DNA of 6,171 nucleotides. Source: Coriobacteriia bacterium (GTDB lineage Bacteria; Actinomycetota; Coriobacteriia; Anaerosomatales; JAUVQN01). Shown piece after piece: positions 1-5,291 of this stretch; positions within the stretch are counted from its first letter, which is position 1; the number at the start of each line of letters is the position of its first letter. A program made the translations under genes and the position numbers. The notes below the pieces were generated by a model. That model was given only the letters and a program-made list of their open reading frames with translations, was not told the origin of the DNA and did not search any database. The stretch covers positions 1 to 6,171 of the forward strand of contig JAUVQN010000085.1 in the NCBI GenBank assembly GCA_030598125.1. The letters are read 5' to 3'.

Positions 1-59
1 ACCTCGGCCTCGCGCAGCTTGGCGATGATCTCCTCGGGGCGGTATCGCTTGCGGGACAT
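1..59 (-). CDS. IS3-family transposase OrfA, N-terminal fragment (partial at window edge)
   Basis: Only the first 19 codons are present. They read MSRKRYRPEEIIAKLREAE, and the reading frame stays open to the edge. This closely matches the usual beginning of IS3-family OrfA proteins of the HTH_Tnp_1 type (RKRYTPEQIIAKLREAEV and similar). OrfA carries the helix-turn-helix that binds the inverted repeats. In this family it is normally fused to the DDE catalytic OrfB by programmed -1 frameshifting, but neither the frameshift site nor OrfB can be seen here. The start at 59 is supported by AGGAGG at 71-66, six nucleotides upstream. The fragment ends because the window ends, so there is no evidence that the gene is broken. 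Confidence 0.85.
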   Translation of the reverse strand, partial: MSRKRYRPEEIIAKLREAE

Positions 60-65
60 CCGACT

Positions 66-71
66 CCTCCT
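66..71 (-). promoter_or_regulatory. Shine-Dalgarno of the IS3 orfA
   Basis: AGGAGG on the minus strand with a 6-nt spacer to the ATG at 59. It lies inside a purine run reading GGAGAAGGAGGAG. It fixes the orfA start. Confidence 0.8.
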
Positions 72-74
72 TCT

Positions 75-108
75 CCGGTCCGGAAACCATAACGTGAACC
101 TGGACCGG
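75..108 (-). repeat. Inverted repeat between the IS tip and the orfA ribosome-binding site
   Basis: CCGGTCC at 75-81 is perfectly complementary to GGACCGG at 102-108, giving a 7-bp GC-rich stem with a 20-nt loop. A second, mutually exclusive pairing exists: GAAACC at 83-88 with GGTTTC at 107-112. The stem ends four bases from the AGGAGG of orfA. It would form only in transcripts that enter the element from outside. Confidence 0.45.
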
Positions 109-209
109 TTTCAGGGGGTCAGGTCACAACTTGGTTGCGCCGCAGATTGCCAAGGCGTCAGCTCTGAGATGTTCGAAAATCACCCACTGTGGCCCACCAG
201 GAAGCGAGG

Positions 210-237
210 AAGGGTCCCGGCCGATGCCGGGGCCCTT
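210..237 (-). terminator. Hairpin terminator downstream of the surface-protein gene
   Basis: A 12-bp stem, AAGGGTCCCGGC (210-221) with GCCGGGGCCCTT (226-237), closes a CGAT tetraloop and has a single G-U wobble. It starts 33 nt after the stop codon of the minus-strand gene. The 3' side, read on the minus strand, ends in CCCTTCCTCGCTTCC, a pyrimidine-rich tail without a true U-run. That is common for terminators in high-GC bacteria. It would also keep transcription of the surface gene from entering the co-oriented IS element. Confidence 0.7.
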
Positions 238-270
238 ATGCGTATCGGAGCCGACGCCTGCGCGCGTTTC

Positions 271-2436
271 CTACTCTAGTATCACGGCCACGTCGTCCCG
301 CACGGTCTGCGTGATCGCGCCGGGACCGCCGAGGAAGCGCACCTTCGCGATTGTCCGCGCCTCGTCCTGGAGAGCCGCGCCCGTGCTCGGGGTGAGGAAC
401 GCGGTATGAGTGAGGAGCATCACCGAGCCGGCCCTGCCTTGCACCGGACCCCCTGCGAGCGCCACGCCGTTCCAGCGAAGCCCTGCCTCCTCCACCCCGT
501 AGCTCGCGACCTCCCAGGCGGTCTCGTAGCGAGTGGGGCCGGCGAGTCGGGTGACGTTGCCCTCACCGAGCTGGAAGGCGAGGTTGTCCTCGTAGCCATG
601 GAAGACCACGGCCGTACCGCCGAGCACGATGACCTCTTCCACGCCCATGTTCTTCATCTCTGTCGCGATCTCGGTGGCGACATACGGGCTCGCGAGGAAG
701 ATGGGCCAGGGACCCGCTGCTGCAAGGGGGGATGCTCCGAGCGCGTCGGGGAAGTCGGCGCCGGTGGCAAGGAAGGCGGTGCCGTCGTAGTTCGCGCTGA
801 GCTCGTCGATCGTGGCCTCAGCGACGAGCCACGCGGTCTCGTAGCGGGTCGCACCACCGATGCGAGTGACGTGACTGGCGCCGAGTCTCCCGGCGAGCGC
901 CGACTCGACCGCGGGCGAGACCGCACCCGTCTCACCGAGGATGAAGGCGTCCTTCGCCCCGAGCCGGTCGATCTCGGCCACGACTGCGTCGGGGAGCACC
1001 GAGCTCAAGGTGAGGAGGATCGGCGCATCGTGCGCACCCGCCAGGGCCGCGCCGCCGAGCGCATCCGGCCAGTTCTCACCCGTCGCGATCACGACGGTGC
1101 CGGCTCCATGCGGGAACGCCTTCTTGGACGCTTCGATGGCGGTCTCGTAGCGGGTGGCGCCCGCGATCTCGACGGGGATGTAGTCACCGAGCATGCCTTC
1201 GAAGACGAACGCGGCACCCTTCGAGCTGTCGTAGCCGTCCGCTCCGACGATGGCGGTGTCATCGCTGAGCGCCGCGCCGAAGCCGAACTGGTCGTAGTCG
1301 GTCCTGGTCGAGGTGACGAGCTTGTCACGCTCGACCCATGACGACCCGTCGTGCTCGAAGACGTACGCGGCCCCCTTGTCCGTGGCGTCTCGTCCGGACG
1401 CGCCGATGAGTGCGAGACCGCCTTCGATCTCCACGGGCCAGCCCAGATTGTCGTCCTGCTCCGGATCGGCGTGCTGGATGAGCTGCATGAACTGCCATGA
1501 CGAGCCGACGCGGGCGAAGGAGTACACGGCGCCTTCGCCACTGCCGTAGTCGGGGGCCGCTATCAGCGCGGTGGGCACGTCGAGCGCGACCCTCAGACCG
1601 AACTCGTCGAACTGTGCTCCACCGACCGGCAGGAGGGTTTGGCCATGGCTCCACGAGGAACCGTCGCGCTCGAAGATGTGCGCGGCGCCCCTCACGCCGT
1701 TCGTCCTATAGGCACCCACCAGCGCGGTGTCACCGTCGAGCGCGACGTCGCCCCCGAAGCTGTCGTTGGGCTGACCCTGCGGAGCGACGATGGTGCGCTC
1801 GTGCGACCACGTCGACCCGTCCGTCACGAAGAAGTAGGCGGCGCCCCTCCCGTTGTCGACGCCGGGCGCCCCGATCAGCGCCCGCTCGCCGTCGAAGACC
1901 ACTGACGTCCCGAAGGACTCCCAGGTATCGGCTCCACCAGGTGTCGTGAGTGTCTGCTGGTAGGTCCAGGTCCCGCTCGTCTTCTCGAAGACGTAGACGG
2001 CGCCCCGCCCGGTGTCGACGCCGTTGGCGCCGACGAACGCGGTATCCTCCTGTATCGCCAGCGATATGCCGAAGATGTCCCCCGCGGTGCCGCCGCCGGG
2101 CGCGGTGAGCGTCTGAGCGTAGTCCCATCCGGACCCGCCGCGCTCGAAGACGTACGCCGCTCCCTTGTCGTCCAGAGCGTCGTGCGCTCCCGCCACGATC
2201 GCGGTGTCGCCGTCGATCGCCGTCCGATCCCCGAACCTCTCGCCCGACGCGCCTCCGGGAGCGAGGAGCTTCTGATCCTCAGTCAGTGTCGCCGCGGACG
2301 CGACGAGTCCGAGGGCGGGCACGGCCGCCAGCGTGAGCGCGAGGGCGAGAGCGAGGGTCGTGAGCGATGTGGCCCGCACCTTTCGCGGACGTCCCAGGCG
2401 AGCGGATCGGGCGGATGCGGTCCTGATAGTAGGCAT
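271..2436 (-). CDS. Secreted surface protein: seven FG-GAP_2-type propeller repeats plus three CWB2 cell-wall-binding repeats
   Basis: 721 residues. Residues 1-48 look like a Sec signal peptide: basic RPRKVR at 16-21, a hydrophobic Leu/Ala core at 24-44, and a likely cleavage after ASA at 46-48. Residues 55-414 hold seven tandem repeats of about 50 residues. Each resembles PGG..D.FG..VALDGDTALVGA..D..GAAYVFE.DGSSW, as in FG-GAP_2 (integrin-like propeller) repeats, and seven is the count for a closed beta-propeller. Residues 422-721 hold three CWB2 repeats, with GATRYETA near 426, 528 and 633. CWB2 is known from clostridial and actinobacterial surface proteins, where it binds wall polymers noncovalently. 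The predicted role is therefore a wall-attached extracellular propeller, possibly for adhesion or binding; its ligand is unknown. The third CWB2 repeat lacks the usual TGE.FPDAL segment. The ATG at 2436 is preceded by AGGGGG with a 5-nt spacer. The gene lies 85 nt downstream of the dehydrogenase on the same strand and is probably a separate unit. Confidence 0.9.
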   Translation of the reverse strand: MPTIRTASARSARLGRPRKVRATSLTTLALALALTLAAVPALGLVASAATLTEDQKLLAPGGASGERFGDRTAIDGDTAIVAGAHDALDDKGAAYVFERGGSGWDYAQTLTAPGGGTAGDIFGISLAIQEDTAFVGANGVDTGRGAVYVFEKTSGTWTYQQTLTTPGGADTWESFGTSVVFDGERALIGAPGVDNGRGAAYFFVTDGSTWSHERTIVAPQGQPNDSFGGDVALDGDTALVGAYRTNGVRGAAHIFERDGSSWSHGQTLLPVGGAQFDEFGLRVALDVPTALIAAPDYGSGEGAVYSFARVGSSWQFMQLIQHADPEQDDNLGWPVEIEGGLALIGASGRDATDKGAAYVFEHDGSSWVERDKLVTSTRTDYDQFGFGAALSDDTAIVGADGYDSSKGAAFVFEGMLGDYIPVEIAGATRYETAIEASKKAFPHGAGTVVIATGENWPDALGGAALAGAHDAPILLTLSSVLPDAVVAEIDRLGAKDAFILGETGAVSPAVESALAGRLGASHVTRIGGATRYETAWLVAEATIDELSANYDGTAFLATGADFPDALGASPLAAAGPWPIFLASPYVATEIATEMKNMGVEEVIVLGGTAVVFHGYEDNLAFQLGEGNVTRLAGPTRYETAWEVASYGVEEAGLRWNGVALAGGPVQGRAGSVMLLTHTAFLTPSTGAALQDEARTIAKVRFLGGPGAITQTVRDDVAVILE

Positions 2437-2441
2437 GTGAG

Positions 2442-2447
2442 CCCCCT
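2442..2447 (-). promoter_or_regulatory. Ribosome-binding site of the surface-protein gene
   Basis: AGGGGG on the minus strand, 5 nt before the ATG at 2436. It is weaker than the AGGAGG sites elsewhere in the window but correctly placed. No convincing TAnnnT -10 box was found in the 85-nt gap to the upstream gene, so the promoter remains unlocated. Confidence 0.5.
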
Positions 2448-2521
2448 GGTCGCACGAGTCTGTCTAGGGTTCCCATACCCGTCGCGCCGAGGGGCGAACC
2501 GACGCACCGTGTGCAGCGACG

Positions 2522-3469
2522 CTACGGCTCGAGCAGCACCTTCATCACGTCGGGTCGTGCCGCCGTCTCCATCGCTTCGACGGCTCGCCCCAGCGGGTAG
2601 CGTTCGGTGATCATCGGTCGCGGGTCGACGTCACCCCGCTCGAGCAGCTCTAGCGCTCGGTCGAAGGGACCGCACCTGGAACCGACGACCGTGATCTCGT
2701 CCACCACCAGCGACGACAGGTCGAGCGTGAGCTCGCCCCGGTACGTCGACTTCATCACGATCGTCCCGCGAGGGCGGACCGCCGCTCGCGCCAGCTCGAA
2801 GCCGCTCGGCGAGCCGGTCGCTTCGACGACGATGTCGTAGCGGGAGGGAGCGACATCGTCCGCATCGATCGTCGGGATGTCGCGTGCGGCGAGCAGCGCG
2901 CGCTGATGCTGGTGGCGCGCCACGACGGCCAGGTCCGCGCCTGTCGTAGCGAGGGTCTGGGCCACGAGCTGTCCGAGACGCCCCGCGCCCACGAGGAGCA
3001 CCCGGTCGGACGACTCGATTGGGACCTGCTCGAGGATCTCGACGGCCGCGGCGAGCGGCTCGGTGAAGACGGCCGCTTCGTCCGGCACCGACGCGGGCAC
3101 GCGGTGCAAGTTCTCGACCGGGAGCGTCAGGTACTCGGCGTGCGCTCCGCCGCGCTCGACGATCCCGAGCACCGTGCGCGCCTCGCAGTGCGTCGGTCGA
3201 CCGGCCTCGCAGGCCTCACACGCCCCGCAGCTCGCGTTGATGTCGCCGACGACGCGCTCGCCGACCCATGCCGGGTCGGGCGCTTCCGCGACTTCTCCGA
3301 CGAACTCGTGACCGATGACGCCGGTGAACGGGTGGTCGCCGCGCGCGAGCTCCAGATCGGTCCCGCAGATGCCGGAGAGACGCACGCGGACGAGCGCCTC
3401 GTCCTCGCAGCGGGGCACGGGGACGTCACGCACGGAGAGCGCCAGGTCTTCGAGCCAGAGTGCCTTCAT
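2522..3469 (-). CDS. Zinc-dependent medium-chain dehydrogenase/reductase (alcohol dehydrogenase-like)
   Basis: 315 residues. A GroES-like catalytic domain is followed by a Rossmann domain. Visible catalytic-zinc ligands are C35 in GICGTDLE, H54-E55 in GHEF, and E137 in FTEPLA. The structural zinc lobe has four cysteines at C81, C84, C87 and C95. The nucleotide-binding motif is GAGRLG at 161-166. At the end of the second Rossmann strand (VVARHQ, about 182-187) the usual Asp of NAD-specific members is replaced by Ala-Arg, which suggests NADP(H). The sequence ends with VGSRCGPF (262-269) and a KVLLEP tail. It resembles a roughly 315-320-residue MDR subgroup of unassigned substrate, so it is complete rather than truncated. 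The reaction is presumably oxidation of an alcohol or polyol, or the reverse carbonyl reduction; the substrate cannot be assigned. It is divergent from the toroid operon with a 55-bp intergenic region. The GAGG before the ATG is too close to be a ribosome-binding site, and a -10 box 6 nt upstream suggests a leaderless mRNA. Confidence 0.92.
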   Translation of the reverse strand: MKALWLEDLALSVRDVPVPRCEDEALVRVRLSGICGTDLELARGDHPFTGVIGHEFVGEVAEAPDPAWVGERVVGDINASCGACEACEAGRPTHCEARTVLGIVERGGAHAEYLTLPVENLHRVPASVPDEAAVFTEPLAAAVEILEQVPIESSDRVLLVGAGRLGQLVAQTLATTGADLAVVARHQHQRALLAARDIPTIDADDVAPSRYDIVVEATGSPSGFELARAAVRPRGTIVMKSTYRGELTLDLSSLVVDEITVVGSRCGPFDRALELLERGDVDPRPMITERYPLGRAVEAMETAARPDVMKVLLEP

Positions 3470-3475
3470 GGCCTC

Positions 3476-3481
3476 AGTGTA
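3476..3481 (-). promoter_or_regulatory. Candidate -10 box of the dehydrogenase gene, leaderless configuration
   Basis: TACACT on the minus strand fits the TAnnnT consensus and ends exactly 6 nt before the ATG at 3469. Transcription would then start at or next to the A of ATG. No good -35 is visible at 17-18 nt spacing, which is common for actinobacterial promoters. Confidence 0.5.
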
Positions 3482-3482
3482 C

Positions 3483-3498
3483 GAGACGCATCGGTCTC
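3483..3498. promoter_or_regulatory. GAGAC-N6-GTCTC dyad, candidate operator between divergent promoters
   Basis: Perfect 5-bp half-sites GAGAC (3483-3487) and GTCTC (3494-3498) are separated by GCATCG. The dyad lies between the two divergent -10 boxes, next to the dehydrogenase -10 and in the -35 zone of the plus-strand promoter. The spacing of about one helical turn between half-site centres suits a dimeric regulator. The arms are short, so chance occurrence is quite possible. Confidence 0.3.
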
Positions 3499-3512
3499 AC
3501 CTGCGCCTTGGG

Positions 3513-3518
3513 TATCTT
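3513..3518 (+). promoter_or_regulatory. Candidate -10 box of the toroid operon, leaderless configuration
   Basis: TATCTT fits TAnnnT, is preceded by a G-rich triplet, and ends exactly 6 nt before the ATG at 3525. There is no Shine-Dalgarno upstream of that ATG (the bases before it are CCCCAC), which supports a leaderless start. The same geometry appears on the opposite strand for the dehydrogenase. Confidence 0.55.
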
Positions 3519-3524
3519 CCCCAC

Positions 3525-4631
3525 ATGACGGATGAGCGCTGGATGGACCTCTTCGGTGAATACCCTCGGCCGTGGCTCCTGGCGAGCGACGATCCCGCGG
3601 CGCGCTGGATCGCGCTCGTGGAGCTGTCGGATGTGCCGCCTGACGACCCGGACGCCCACGCCACGCACGTGGCGGTGCTGGACGACCCGGACACGCAGGC
3701 GCTTCTCGACCGGCTCGTCCCGTGGGAGGAGGAGGTCGTCCTCGGCGGGCACGACAAGCCGGAGTTCCGACCGAACCTCCTGAACCTCCTCGCGGACATG
3801 GGCGTCGGCGAAGACGACGACGAGCGGATCGCGGCGATGCTCGACGCGATGCTCGAGCATCAGGACGCAGAGGACCGCTTCCAGGCGTACGCACGCTGGC
3901 GCAAGATGGACGCTCCCGTGTGGGGCTCGCTCTTCTGCGATGCCCACGCGATCGCGGAGACGCTCGCACGGTTCCGCCGCGCGTCGGATCCGCGCGTCGT
4001 GCGCGCGTTCGAGCGGATGCTCGAGGACCTCGCCGGCACCGACATGGGGCGCGCGTGGCCTTGTCGGCTGGATCCCGCCGTGGGGTTCCGCGGGCCCGGT
4101 CGCAAGAACGAGCCGTGCCCGCAGGCGACGCTCGAAGCGCTGCGCGGGTTCTCGTACCTGCCGGACAGCGTGCGTCCGCCCGAGGTCCTCGATGTGGCGC
4201 ACACGTCGCTGGGCATCTGGCGCATGCGCGGCGAGCGCAAGCCGTTCATGTTCGGGCACGGGAGGAACTTCAAACGCGCGAAGTGGCCCGTCACCTGGTA
4301 CGGCGCGTTCGAGGTTGTGGACACGCTCGGCCGCTACCCGGAGCTGTGGCGGGACGGCGATGCGGAGGATTGCCGCTCGCTCGCCGAGATCGCCGCGTGT
4401 CTCATCGCTTACAACGTGGGCGAGGACGGTCGCGTGACACCGAAGTCCGCGTTCATGGGATTCAAGCAGTACTCGTTCGGGCAGAAGAAGGCGTCCTGCG
4501 CCTTCGCGACCGCGCGGCTCGCCGTCGTCCTTCGCCGGCTCGACGAGCTCGCCGACGACATCGAAGCCGTGGACGTGCTCTCGCTGGGCGGATCGAAGGG
4601 CGGCTCGGGCACGACGGTGCCGCCGAGCTGA
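3525..4631 (+). CDS. Uncharacterised protein with likely alpha/alpha-toroid (prenyltransferase/squalene-cyclase repeat-like) fold
   Basis: 368 residues, mostly helical, with no signal peptide or membrane segment, so probably cytoplasmic. The N-terminus (WLLASDDPAARWIALVEL, 17-34) and the helical-pair organisation resemble bacterial proteins of the prenyltransferase/squalene-cyclase repeat type, some of which databases mislabel as NifH-like. Landmarks are LFCDAHAIAETLARF (136-150), GRAWPC (175-180), CPQATLEALRGFSYLP (198-213), GRNFKRAKWPVTWYG (246-260) and TPKSAFMGFKQYSF (305-318). In the homologues I recall, cysteines occupy the positions of C138, C180 and C198, so these three could form a metal site; that is inference. 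The reading frame is open upstream to 3315, but the start at 3525 is preferred. It has a -10 box 6 nt upstream, and the extension would overlap the divergent dehydrogenase. The glycine/serine-rich end (355-368) looks disordered. The gene leads an operon with the two small membrane proteins. The fold assignment is moderately secure and the function is unknown. Confidence 0.8.
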   Translation: MTDERWMDLFGEYPRPWLLASDDPAARWIALVELSDVPPDDPDAHATHVAVLDDPDTQALLDRLVPWEEEVVLGGHDKPEFRPNLLNLLADMGVGEDDDERIAAMLDAMLEHQDAEDRFQAYARWRKMDAPVWGSLFCDAHAIAETLARFRRASDPRVVRAFERMLEDLAGTDMGRAWPCRLDPAVGFRGPGRKNEPCPQATLEALRGFSYLPDSVRPPEVLDVAHTSLGIWRMRGERKPFMFGHGRNFKRAKWPVTWYGAFEVVDTLGRYPELWRDGDAEDCRSLAEIAACLIAYNVGEDGRVTPKSAFMGFKQYSFGQKKASCAFATARLAVVLRRLDELADDIEAVDVLSLGGSKGGSGTTVPPS

Positions 4632-4632
4632 C

Positions 4633-4639
4633 AAGGAGG
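4633..4639 (+). promoter_or_regulatory. Shine-Dalgarno of the small tail-anchored protein gene
   Basis: AAGGAGG lies 5 nt before the ATG at 4645, immediately after the stop codon of the upstream gene. It selects this ATG over an in-frame ATG six codons later (4663), which has no ribosome-binding site. Confidence 0.8.
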
Positions 4640-4644
4640 CACGG

Positions 4645-4968
4645 ATGACGCACGTCGCGACCATGAACCAGCAGAGCGACGCTCCGGGAGCGCGCGTCCT
4701 CCACGAGGACGGCGCCTTCCGCTACGAGGGCGGCGACACCGTCCCGCTCGAGACCGTGCTCTGGATGGACTCGACGCGCAGGCTCGACTGGGTCTCGGAA
4801 GACATGCGCGCGTGGGCGTACGGACTCCGCGCGCCCGCCTTCGCGCCGACCGGGGCGCCCGAGCCCGCCTTCGGGCTCACACGCAACCAGCTCGTCCTCG
4901 CGGTCGTGGTCGCAGCCATCGCGCTGTTCAGCGTATGCTGCGGTCTGACGACGCTCCTGCTGGTCTGA
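4645..4968 (+). CDS. Small C-terminally membrane-anchored protein of unknown function
   Basis: 107 residues, with no family recognised. The first 80 residues are soluble and charged, including FRYEGGDTVPLETVLWMDS (25-43) and several aromatics (W40, W49, W57, Y59). A Pro/Ala-rich linker follows at 62-76. Residues 82-107 form one strongly hydrophobic segment that runs to the C-terminus and contains the pair C98-C99. With no signal peptide and the hydrophobic segment at the very end, it should be tail-anchored with its N-terminal part in the cytoplasm. It lies 13 nt after the toroid protein and 15 nt before the zinc-ribbon protein, so the three are almost certainly co-transcribed. The design parallels the next gene (soluble head, terminal membrane helix with a Cys pair), suggesting that the two products may sit together in the membrane. 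Confidence 0.75.
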   Translation: MTHVATMNQQSDAPGARVLHEDGAFRYEGGDTVPLETVLWMDSTRRLDWVSEDMRAWAYGLRAPAFAPTGAPEPAFGLTRNQLVLAVVVAAIALFSVCCGLTTLLLV

Positions 4969-4983
4969 CGGAGGAAGGGGACC

Positions 4984-5265
4984 ATGCCGCACGCCGCATA
5001 CTGCTCCGAGTGTGGGACGAACGTCTACGTCCGCGCGGACGGGCGCTGCCCGATGGGCCACGGACCCGAGTCGCTGTCCAACTACTACGAGGTCGACGTG
5101 TGGCCGGGTCACATGGGGGCGACCGGACCCTCCTCGATGTTCACCCCCCAGACGCTCGCGATGGCGCGCTGGGCTCGAGTGACGCTCGTCATCATCGTGG
5201 CCGGGCTGCTCCTGATGTGCTGCTTCGCGTGCGCGATCTCGCCGTTCTTCTTCACGACCTACTGA
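4984..5265 (+). CDS. Small membrane protein with N-terminal zinc ribbon
   Basis: 93 residues. The N-terminus holds a compact CxxC-x11-CxxxH motif (C7, C10, C22, H26; YCSECGTNVYV at 6-16, then CPMGHG at 22-27) that should bind one zinc. A Tyr/Pro-rich stretch (34-57) follows. A single hydrophobic segment, about 66-90, contains CCFAC (79-83) and ends three residues from the C-terminus. This predicts a cytoplasmic zinc ribbon tethered to the inner face of the membrane. The ATG at 4984 has a strong purine-rich ribosome-binding site (GGAGGAAGGGG) just upstream. It is the last gene of the three-gene operon. Bacterial zinc ribbons of this kind often mediate protein contacts rather than catalysis; the partner is unknown. 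I do not recognise a named family beyond 'zinc-ribbon domain-containing membrane protein'. Confidence 0.78.
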   Translation: MPHAAYCSECGTNVYVRADGRCPMGHGPESLSNYYEVDVWPGHMGATGPSSMFTPQTLAMARWARVTLVIIVAGLLLMCCFACAISPFFFTTY

Positions 5266-5274
5266 CGCGCACCC

Positions 5275-5291
5275 GCGGGCCTCGCGCCCGC
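5275..5291. terminator. Short GC hairpin between convergent genes, possible bidirectional terminator
   Basis: GCGGGC (5275-5280) pairs perfectly with GCCCGC (5286-5291) around a CTCGC loop. It lies in the 25-bp gap between the stop of the plus-strand operon and the stop of the minus-strand thioesterase, and its last base is shared with the thioesterase stop codon. The stem is only 6 bp with no U-run, so termination may be weak or Rho-assisted. Confidence 0.4.

Larger units (their letters stand above)
1..126 (-). mobile_element. IS3-family insertion sequence, truncated by the window edge (terminal repeat, leader and start of orfA)
   Basis: Read on the minus strand, a probable element tip TGACCTGACCCCCTGAAACC begins at 126. 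It is followed by a leader of about 65 nt with a strong Shine-Dalgarno, then the start of an IS3-type orfA at 59. The tip beginning with TGA and the short leader before orfA are typical of IS3-family left ends. The exact boundary is an inference, because the opposite end and any 3-4 bp target duplication lie outside the window. The element sits just past the terminator of the surface-protein gene, so the insertion does not interrupt a visible coding region. Confidence 0.75.

Noticed and set aside
406..1341. A 311-codon open frame on the plus strand, antisense to the surface-protein gene
   Set aside because: Its translation is Arg/Gly/Asp-rich without any recognisable domain, and the opposite strand gives clear FG-GAP and CWB2 repeats. 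It is a high-GC shadow frame.
1200..2290. Recurrent ~150-nt DNA motifs such as CGAAGACGTA, considered as a non-coding repeat array or CRISPR
   Set aside because: The periodic similarity follows the protein repeats (the GAAYVFE strand of each FG-GAP blade) in one continuous frame. There are no short identical repeats with unique spacers.
2504..2514. GCAC-CGT-GTGC hairpin just after the dehydrogenase stop, considered as a terminator
   Set aside because: Only 4 bp of stem, flanking mismatches and no U-run, so it is too weak to call.
3315..3524. N-terminal extension of the toroid gene to an upstream ATG
   Set aside because: The extra 70 residues are Ser/Arg/Thr-rich, overlap the start of the well-supported divergent dehydrogenase, and would run through its promoter. 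The ATG at 3525 has a -10 box in leaderless position.
3525..4631. A 'nitrogen fixation protein NifH' label for the toroid-like protein
   Set aside because: NifH is an iron-sulfur P-loop ATPase. No Walker A motif (GKGGxGKS) is present, and that label on similar proteins appears to be a database error.
3474..4664. A 396-codon open frame on the minus strand, antisense to the toroid gene
   Set aside because: The translation is Arg/His/Val-rich and featureless. The plus strand encodes a coherent protein with Shine-Dalgarno-linked downstream genes.
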